Of a stretch of 64,000 bases of DNA, positions 58,344-64,000 are shown one piece after another. The DNA lies in assembly GCF_021732705.1 (NCBI RefSeq), contig NZ_JAKFUM010000011.1, positions 272,346 to 336,345 on the forward strand, written 5' to 3'. This DNA is from Nevskia sp. (GTDB lineage: Bacteria; Pseudomonadota; Gammaproteobacteria; Nevskiales; Nevskiaceae). The position numbers and the translations under genes are program-made. How positions within the stretch are numbered: position 1 is the first letter of the stretch; the number at the start of each line of letters is the position of its first letter. Under the pieces are notes generated by a model. The model did not search any database. It saw nothing but the letters and a program-made list of their open reading frames with translations, and was not told the origin of the DNA.

Positions 58344-58925
58344 ATGACGAAGCTGCGCTGGTGGCCGATTGCCGTCGCCGTCATCGGCTATGGCATCTGG
58401 AGCTTTGGCGGGCACGGCGGCCTTCCGCAGCCGATTGCCGTGGCCGAGGCCGCGTCGTCGGACGCGCCCATCGCCCCCGCGTTCACCCACGGCAGCGACG
58501 CCGACTGGTTGAATTCGAAGCCGCTGAAGTGGGAAGCGTTGCGCGGCAAGGTCGTGCTGATCGACTTCTGGACCTTCGACTGCTGGAACTGCTACCGCTC
58601 GTTCCCGTGGCTCAAGGAACTGGAAGCGAAGTACGAAGCGAAGGGGCTGCAGGTCATCGGCGTGCACACGCCGGAACTGCCGCAGGAGTACGTGCGCGAC
58701 AACGTCGTGGCCAAGGTCGCGAAGTTCGACCTGAAGCACCCGGTGATGATCGACAACGATTACTCGTACTGGAACGCGTTCGGCAACCGCTATTGGCCGG
58801 CGTGGTATCTCGTCGACCGACAAGGCCGCGTGCGCGGCGCGTTCGCCGGCGAAACCCATCCCGGCGACAGCAATGCCCGGCAGATCGAATCGGCGATCGA
58901 CCGGCTGCTGGCGGAAACGCCATAA
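58344..58925 (+). CDS. Membrane-anchored thioredoxin-like protein (redoxin domain)
   Basis: A 193-residue protein with an N-terminal signal/anchor (WWPIAVAVIGYGIWSFGG). The redoxin/AhpC-TSA domain has an active site Cys-Trp-Asn-Cys in FWTFDCWNCYRSFPWLKEL, and VIGVHTPELPQEY and WPAWYLVDRQGRVRG follow. This is the domain found at the C-terminus of DipZ/CcdA proteins, here alone. It probably acts in periplasmic thiol exchange. A TATACT -10 lies at 58302-58307. Confidence 0.85.
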   Translation: MTKLRWWPIAVAVIGYGIWSFGGHGGLPQPIAVAEAASSDAPIAPAFTHGSDADWLNSKPLKWEALRGKVVLIDFWTFDCWNCYRSFPWLKELEAKYEAKGLQVIGVHTPELPQEYVRDNVVAKVAKFDLKHPVMIDNDYSYWNAFGNRYWPAWYLVDRQGRVRGAFAGETHPGDSNARQIESAIDRLLAETP

Positions 58926-58931
58926 CCCGGT

Positions 58932-60302
58932 TCAGACCGCGTCCAGCGCCTGCGTCAGCCGCTGCACCGGCACCACTTCCAGATCGAGCTTCACGTTCTT
59001 CCGCGGCTTGTTCGCCTCCGGCACGATCGCGCGCTTGAAACCGTGCTTGGCGGCTTCCTGCAGTCGTTCCTCGCCGTTCTGCACCGGACGGATCTCGCCG
59101 GCCAGCCCGACCTCGCCGAACACCACGGTGTCGTTCGGTACCGGCTTGCCACGAAAGCTGGAGAGCGCCGCCAGCAGCAGCGGCAGGTCGGCTGCGGTTT
59201 CCTGAATGCGCATGCCGCCGACGACATTGGCGAACACGTCCTGATCGCCGAGCGCGATGCCGGCGTGGCGATGCAGCACCGCCAGCAGCATCGCGAGGCG
59301 ATTGCCTTCAAGGCCGAGCGCCACGCGGCGAGGATTGCTGCCCTGCGTCGCATCGACCAGCGCCTGCACCTCGACCAGCAGCGGACGCGAGCCCTGACGG
59401 GTCACGGTGATCACGCTGCCCGGCACTGGCTGCTCGTGGCGCGACAGGAACAGCGCCGACGGGTTGCTGACTTCCTTGAGCCCCGCATCGGTCATCGCGA
59501 ACACACCCATCTCGTTGACCGCGCCGAAGCGGTTCTTGACCGCGCGGACGATGCGATAACGCGAGCCGACGTCCTGCTCGAAATACAGCACGGTGTCGAC
59601 CATGTGTTCGAGCACGCGCGGCCCGGCGATCGCGCCTTCCTTCGTCACATGGCCGACCAGCACGATCGTGCAGCTCTTGCCCTTGGCGTAGCGCACCAGT
59701 TGCGCAGCGCACTCGCGCAGCTGCGAGACCGAACCGGGCGCGGCATCGAGGGCATCGGTGTACAGCGTCTGGATCGAATCGAGCACGACGAAGCCCGGCG
59801 TGGTTCGGCTCAGGGTGTCGAGGATGGTCTCCAGCCCGGTTTCGGCCAGCACCGGCAGATCCAACCGCGGCAGGCCGAGCCGGCGGGCGCGCAAGGACAC
59901 CTGCGTCAGCGATTCTTCGCCGGTCACGTACAAGGTGTTGACCCGGCCTTCGAGCGCGGCGAGTGCCTGCAGCAGCAGGGTCGACTTGCCGATGCCGGGC
60001 TCGCCGCCGATCAGGATCACCGCACCCGGCACCATGCCGCCGCCGAGCACGCGGTCCAGTTCGGACAGGCCGGTCGGAACGCGTTCGCTGTCCTCGCCGG
60101 TGATCTCGTCGAGCCGCCGCACGGCGCTGCGTTCGACCGAAAAGCTGCCGGCGCGGGTCTTCGGCTTCGACGTCGTGGTCTCGACCAGCGTGTTCCACTC
60201 GCCGCAGTCGGCGCACTGGCCCTGCCACTTCGGCGCATCGGCACCGCAGTTGTTGCAGACGTAGCGCAGCTTGGCGCTGCCGGGATTCAGGGACTTGGCC
60301 AT
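58932..60302 (-). CDS. radA: DNA repair protein RadA
   Basis: A 456-residue RecA-like ATPase promoting branch migration in recombination. The N-terminal zinc finger is YVCNNCGADAPKWQGQCADC, the Walker A is GGEPGIGKSTLLLQ, the RadA-specific motif is KNRFGAVNEMGVF, and the Lon-like C-terminal domain is ADLPLLLAALSSFRGKPV. The length is standard. Confidence 0.97.
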   Translation of the reverse strand: MAKSLNPGSAKLRYVCNNCGADAPKWQGQCADCGEWNTLVETTTSKPKTRAGSFSVERSAVRRLDEITGEDSERVPTGLSELDRVLGGGMVPGAVILIGGEPGIGKSTLLLQALAALEGRVNTLYVTGEESLTQVSLRARRLGLPRLDLPVLAETGLETILDTLSRTTPGFVVLDSIQTLYTDALDAAPGSVSQLRECAAQLVRYAKGKSCTIVLVGHVTKEGAIAGPRVLEHMVDTVLYFEQDVGSRYRIVRAVKNRFGAVNEMGVFAMTDAGLKEVSNPSALFLSRHEQPVPGSVITVTRQGSRPLLVEVQALVDATQGSNPRRVALGLEGNRLAMLLAVLHRHAGIALGDQDVFANVVGGMRIQETAADLPLLLAALSSFRGKPVPNDTVVFGEVGLAGEIRPVQNGEERLQEAAKHGFKRAIVPEANKPRKNVKLDLEVVPVQRLTQALDAV

Positions 60303-60318
60303 CGCGGACGATCAGTGC

Positions 60319-60801
60319 TCAGTTCGAGGTGGACTTCAGCGGCGCGCGCAACAGCACGATCACCGCGGTGATCAGGGTCACCGCGCCGACCAGCGCCGGA
60401 ATGAACGCCGCAGCGCCGGCCCAGTTGCCTTCGCCGAGCCGGTTCGTGCCCAGGCTCAGGCCGTGGTTGTAGCCGAACATGCTGAACAGGTAGAAGCAGA
60501 AATTGCCCCAGATCGCGACCAGCACGCCCCAGCGCACGGTGTTGGCGCTGCCATCGGCCAGCACGAACAGGCGCACGACCATGCCGAGGACGATCGCCAT
60601 CAGGCCGTTCGTCAGCATGCCCAGATGCACCGCGCGCCAGCCGGCGGCCGTGCCCGGCAGGTCGTATTCGATGAACAGCGGCACCGGCGAGAACGAGATG
60701 CCGCCGAGCATCTTGAAGGTCAGCATGAAGCCGCCGATCAGGGCCACGAGAAGTGCAGCGAGCCCGTGCTTGATCAATGCGGCCGAAGTCTTGCTGGTCA
60801 T
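60319..60801 (-). CDS. Styrene-oxide isomerase (StyC)-like membrane protein
   Basis: A 160-residue, four-helix membrane protein. Its pattern IEYDLPGTAAGWRAVHLGML, TNGLM, WGNFCFYLFS and NHGLSLGTNRLGEGN resembles styrene-oxide isomerases. In those enzymes a heme bound between subunits is held by a His near residue 58, with Asn64 and Tyr103 important. Here the matching residues are His59, Asn65 and Tyr104. It would then isomerise an epoxide to an aldehyde (Meinwald rearrangement). Neighbours are radA and the PF10118 gene, not styrene genes, so the substrate is open. ATG 60801 is preferred. The family call is from motif memory. Confidence 0.6.
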   Translation of the reverse strand: MTSKTSAALIKHGLAALLVALIGGFMLTFKMLGGISFSPVPLFIEYDLPGTAAGWRAVHLGMLTNGLMAIVLGMVVRLFVLADGSANTVRWGVLVAIWGNFCFYLFSMFGYNHGLSLGTNRLGEGNWAGAAAFIPALVGAVTLITAVIVLLRAPLKSTSN

Positions 60802-60884
60802 CTCCTGCTCCCGTCGTGGTTGGTTTCTGGCGCAGTTTGCCCTAGGCTCGGCCGCGAGGAGACAAACCACGACCGAGGCGCGCC

Positions 60885-61805
60885 ATGGCCCAGCACTCGC
60901 TACATCCGATGGATGATTTTCCGGTCCGGCCGCTGCGCTTCCCGCTGGCCGCCGATCAGCCGGTCGACGTGGTCTGGAGCCGCACCAAGCCCGCGTTTGC
61001 GGTGTTCCTGAACGCGCTGGCGATGCATGTGCCGCACTTCGAGCGCTATCTGGTGGTGTCGCTGCGCAAGGCGCGCGAGCAGATCACGGACCCGAAGCTG
61101 AAGCGCGATGTCACCGCGATCATCGGCCAGGAAGCGAACCATTCGCACAATCTGACCGCGTTCAACCAGCACCTGCGCGCCCGCTATCCAGACGTGGTGG
61201 CGATCGACGACGCCTCGATCGCCTGGTTCACGCAGCATGCGGCCGAAGACGGCATGAAAGCGCGGATCGGCTTCACCGCCGGCTACGAAACCTTCACCTT
61301 CCTCGCCGGCATGATCATCCTGCAGAACCATGACCGCTGGTTCGCCGACGCCGATCCGCTGATGAAGGCGGTCTGGGTCTGGCATCAGGTCGAGGAGATC
61401 GAGCACGGCGCGGTCGCGTTCGAAGTCTGGCAGCACCTGTACGGCGAGCACGAGTGGTACCGCAAGTGGATGGTGCTCAAAGCCGCGCTGCATATTGCCC
61501 GCGAAACGATCCGAATCTATCCACGCATGGCGCGCCGCGAAGGCTGGCTGCGTTCGCCGTGGCAGGCGCTGAAGACCCTGGCCTTCGGCGGCGAGATGCT
61601 CGGCCGCCTGTTCATCGCAGCCCTGCCGGTGTTCGGCCGCCGCTACCACCCGCGCAATCACCCGATCGCAACCACCGCGCAGAATCCGATCCAGATCGCG
61701 TGGCGGCGTTTCGAAGCCGACGGCGGCGACGTGCTGGCGATCGACCACGCCAAACTGGCGACGATGCTGCGGATTGCAGCGCCGGAAGCGGCGGTCACAG
61801 GCTGA
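60885..61805 (+). CDS. PF10118-type metal-dependent hydrolase family protein (ferritin-like)
   Basis: A 306-residue protein with two ferritin-like metal motifs: IIGQEANHSHNLTAFN (E-x-x-H) and WHQVEEIEHGAVAFEV (E-E-x-x-H), giving a di-iron-type site inside a helical bundle. This is the pattern of the metal-dependent hydrolase family PF10118, whose reaction is not known. It is divergent from the SOI-like gene and could act on the same lipophilic substrate. ATG 60885 follows a GAGG. Confidence 0.85.
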   Translation: MAQHSLHPMDDFPVRPLRFPLAADQPVDVVWSRTKPAFAVFLNALAMHVPHFERYLVVSLRKAREQITDPKLKRDVTAIIGQEANHSHNLTAFNQHLRARYPDVVAIDDASIAWFTQHAAEDGMKARIGFTAGYETFTFLAGMIILQNHDRWFADADPLMKAVWVWHQVEEIEHGAVAFEVWQHLYGEHEWYRKWMVLKAALHIARETIRIYPRMARREGWLRSPWQALKTLAFGGEMLGRLFIAALPVFGRRYHPRNHPIATTAQNPIQIAWRRFEADGGDVLAIDHAKLATMLRIAAPEAAVTG

Positions 61806-61830
61806 CAGCCCGGCCCGGCGCGGCCATAAT
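61802..61830 (+). promoter_or_regulatory. Promoter of mfd
   Basis: CTGACA (61802-61807), a 17-bp spacer and CATAAT (61825-61830) each differ from the sigma-70 consensus by one base. The expected start of RNA (61836-61838) lies just before the TTG start codon, so the message would be nearly leaderless. The -35 overlaps the stop of the gene before. Confidence 0.6.
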
Positions 61831-61838
61831 CCGCGCCC

Positions 61839-64000
61839 TTGAGCAAGACGCCGTCCCTGCCGATCCTGCTGTCGCCGCCGCTGCCTGCGGAGGCTGGCGC
61901 ACGCCTGCACTGGACCGGCCTGCCGGGCGCCTCGGCGGCGCTGGCGATCGCCGAGGCCGCGGCCCGCCATGACGGGCTGGTCATCGCCGTCACCAACGGC
62001 GAGCAGCACGCCTACAAGCTCGAAGAGGAACTGCGCTTCTTCGCCCATCCGTCGATCCCGGTGATGCATTTCCCGGACGCGGAAACCCTGCCGTACGACC
62101 CGTTCTCGCCGCACCAGGAAATCCTGTCCGATCGGCTGGCAGCACTGTATCGGCTGCCGTCGCAGACGCGCGGCGTGATGATCGTCACCGCCGGCACCCT
62201 GCTCGAACGGCTGCCGCCGCGCAGCTGGCTCGATGGCCGAGCGCTGCTGCTGAAGATCGGCGACAAGCTGCCGCCGCACGCCTTCCGCGAGCGCCTGATC
62301 GCCGCCGGCTACCAGAGTGTGTCCGAGGTGCAGACGCAGGGCGAGTTCGCCGTCAGAGGTGCCTTGATCGACGTGTTCCCGATGGGCGCGTCGGAGGCCT
62401 ACCGGCTCGACCTGTTCGACGAGGAAGTCGAAACGATCCGGGTGTTCGATCCGGACACCCAGCGCTCGTCGGCCAAGGTCGACGAGATCCGTCTGCTGCC
62501 GGCCCGCGAGTTCCCGACCGACAAGGCCGGCGTCGAGGTCTTCCGCCGCCGCTACCGCGAATACTTCCCCGGCGATCCGGCGCGCTCTCGCATCTACTCG
62601 GAAGTCTCGAAGAACCTGATGCCGGGTGGCATCGAAGCCTATCTGCCGCTGTTCTTCGCGCCGGAAACCGCGGCTGCGGCCACGATTTACGACTACCTGC
62701 CGGTGCACGCGCTGATCATCGCGACCGATGATCTGGATACCGCGCTCGCCGCCGAGTGGAAGCAGATCGAGGAACGCTTCGAGCGCTACTCCGGCAACCT
62801 CGAACGGCCGTTGATGCGGCCGGCCGATCTGTTCGTCACGCCTGCGACCGCGCTCGAGGAACTGGGCTACTACCCGCAGGTGCGGATTGCGGAAGTCGTT
62901 GATGACGCAGCCGATTTCGGCTGCACGCCGATCGCCGGCACCGCCGACGAACTGAAAGCCTTCCTCAAGGCCTCGACCAGCCGCGCGCTGTTCGTCGCCG
63001 AATCGGCCGGCCGCCGCGAAGCGCTGATCGGCTGGCTGAAGGGCCTCGGCATCCTGCCGCGCCAGTACGAGCGCTGGGCGGCATTCGCGGCGGATGCCAA
63101 CCGCTACGGCATCGTGCTCGGGCCGCTGCAGGACGGCCTGAATCTGGCGGCCGCCAACGTCGCGCTGATCGCCGAAGCGCAGGTGTTCGGCTCGCGCGCG
63201 CCGGTGTCGATGCGCAAGCGCGGCAAGGTGCGCGATCCGGAAACCATCCTCCGCGATCTGAATGATCTGAAGCTCGGCGCGCCGGTGGTGCATGTCGAGC
63301 ACGGCGTCGGGCGCTATCGCGGCCTGATCCGGCTCGATGCTGGCGGTGTCGAAGCCGAATACCTGGTGCTGGAGTACGCCGACGCCGACAAGCTGTATGT
63401 GCCGGTCGCCAGCCTCAACCAGATCCACCGCTACACCGGCGCCGAGGAACAGGCGGCACCGCTGCACAACCTGGGTTCGGACCGCTGGTCGAAGGCCCGC
63501 GCCAAGGCCAAGGAACGCGCCGCCGACGTCGCCGCCGAGCTGCTGCAGATCCAGGCCCGCCGCGCGGCGCGCGAAGGCATGGCGCTGCCGGTCAACGAGG
63601 ATGCCTTCGCGGTGTTCAACGAAGGCTTCCGCTTCCTGACCACGCCGGACCAGCAGAAGGCGATCGACGCCGTGCTCGCCGACATGGCGCTGCCGAAGCC
63701 GATGGATCGCGTGGTCTGCGGCGATGTCGGATTCGGCAAGACCGAAGTCGCGCTGCGCGCGGCATTCGCGGCGGCCGCCAACGGCAAGCAGGTCTGCGTG
63801 CTGGCGCCGACCACGCTGCTGGTGCAGCAGCACGAGAAGAACTTCCGCGACCGCTTCGCGCAGTACTGCGAAGCGATCGGCGAGCCGGCCGGCACGCCGT
63901 CGATCCGCATCGCCGGCCTGTCGCGGCTGCGCACCGGCAAGGAGCAGAACCAGTTGCTCGACGATCTGGCCAAGGGTCAGGTCGACATCGTCATCGGCAC
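61839..64000 (+). CDS. mfd: Transcription-repair coupling factor Mfd (3' end outside the window)
   Basis: The first 720 codons of a protein expected to be about 1150 residues. The UvrB-homology part has AETLPYDPFSPHQEILSDRL, FAVRGALIDVFPMGASEAYR and FPTDKAGVEVFRRRYREYF. The CarD-like RNA-polymerase-binding domain is APVVHVEHGVGRYRGLIRL. The RecG-like translocase begins with VVCGDVGFGKTEVALRAAF (Walker A) and LAPTTLLVQQHEKNF. Mfd removes stalled RNA polymerase and recruits UvrA. Frame and family fit give TTG 61839 as start, as no ATG lies upstream in frame; the first in-frame ATG would cut into the conserved domain. Confidence 0.95.
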   Translation, partial: MSKTPSLPILLSPPLPAEAGARLHWTGLPGASAALAIAEAAARHDGLVIAVTNGEQHAYKLEEELRFFAHPSIPVMHFPDAETLPYDPFSPHQEILSDRLAALYRLPSQTRGVMIVTAGTLLERLPPRSWLDGRALLLKIGDKLPPHAFRERLIAAGYQSVSEVQTQGEFAVRGALIDVFPMGASEAYRLDLFDEEVETIRVFDPDTQRSSAKVDEIRLLPAREFPTDKAGVEVFRRRYREYFPGDPARSRIYSEVSKNLMPGGIEAYLPLFFAPETAAAATIYDYLPVHALIIATDDLDTALAAEWKQIEERFERYSGNLERPLMRPADLFVTPATALEELGYYPQVRIAEVVDDAADFGCTPIAGTADELKAFLKASTSRALFVAESAGRREALIGWLKGLGILPRQYERWAAFAADANRYGIVLGPLQDGLNLAAANVALIAEAQVFGSRAPVSMRKRGKVRDPETILRDLNDLKLGAPVVHVEHGVGRYRGLIRLDAGGVEAEYLVLEYADADKLYVPVASLNQIHRYTGAEEQAAPLHNLGSDRWSKARAKAKERAADVAAELLQIQARRAAREGMALPVNEDAFAVFNEGFRFLTTPDQQKAIDAVLADMALPKPMDRVVCGDVGFGKTEVALRAAFAAAANGKQVCVLAPTTLLVQQHEKNFRDRFAQYCEAIGEPAGTPSIRIAGLSRLRTGKEQNQLLDDLAKGQVDIVIG

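Overview
The window is high-GC DNA from a gammaproteobacterium. The conserved blocks ffh / ypjD-like / corB-like, rpsP-rimM-trmD-rplS, icd, sodB, argF, nadC, htpG, radA and mfd all look gammaproteobacterial. Nothing seen fixes the genus; a relative of the Nevskiales/Lysobacterales is only a guess.

Bases 1-10726 are the right-hand part of an integrated phage-like element whose left part lies outside the window. It starts inside a CII-like phage regulator and continues as a rightward train of small genes with ATGA/GTGA overlaps. These include a catalytic-domain-only tyrosine recombinase, a zinc-finger/ASCH protein and a Cys-rich protein. The train ends in a 955-residue primase-helicase followed by a strong terminator. 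Beyond the terminator, about 445 bp hold at least eight copies of a 14-bp element in both orientations around an AT-rich core. This looks like an iteron replication origin. A large serine recombinase closes the element, and its last codons read antisense into the host tRNA-Asn(GTT) gene at 10685-10760, which marks the integration site.

From 10.7 kb onward the sequence is chromosomal. 10.9-23.4 kb holds an aminotransferase, a small SUOX-fold protein, maeB, an FrhB/HCAR-like reductase, a CinA-like protein, an isocitrate dehydrogenase fused to a CBS pair, a DJ-1 protein, grxD, sodB, argF and nadC. 23.5-33.1 kb is the most unusual chromosomal stretch. A sAC-like tandem cyclase/ATPase/TPR protein converges on a leftward three-gene operon (TPP enzyme, FAD amine oxidase, KAS III-like protein without its catalytic Cys). 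Across a divergent promoter region from that operon lies a membrane protein with a cyclic-nucleotide-binding domain and DUF1003. Then come sppA, trxB, an NlpC/P60 lipoprotein, two small envelope proteins, htpG with a sigma-32-like promoter, and a glutaminase fused to STAS and cNMP-binding domains.

42.3-54.3 kb carries the rpsP-rimM-trmD-rplS operon and the ffh / ypjD-like / corB-like block. Between them sits a molybdenum hydroxylase cluster: IorA/IorB-like subunits, XdhC and a MocA-like enzyme. A COG5212-type cyclic-nucleotide phosphodiesterase lies next to ffh. The right end has an APC permease, a Rieske oxygenase, chrA, a thioredoxin-like protein, radA, a styrene-oxide-isomerase-like membrane protein divergent from a PF10118 protein, and the 5' two thirds of mfd.

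Two themes stand out. One is a possible self-contained replication module (primase-helicase plus iterons) in the element. The other is a cyclic-nucleotide toolkit of cyclase, two binding-domain effectors and a phosphodiesterase spread over 28 kb, with the cyclase and one effector bracketing a possible small-molecule operon.
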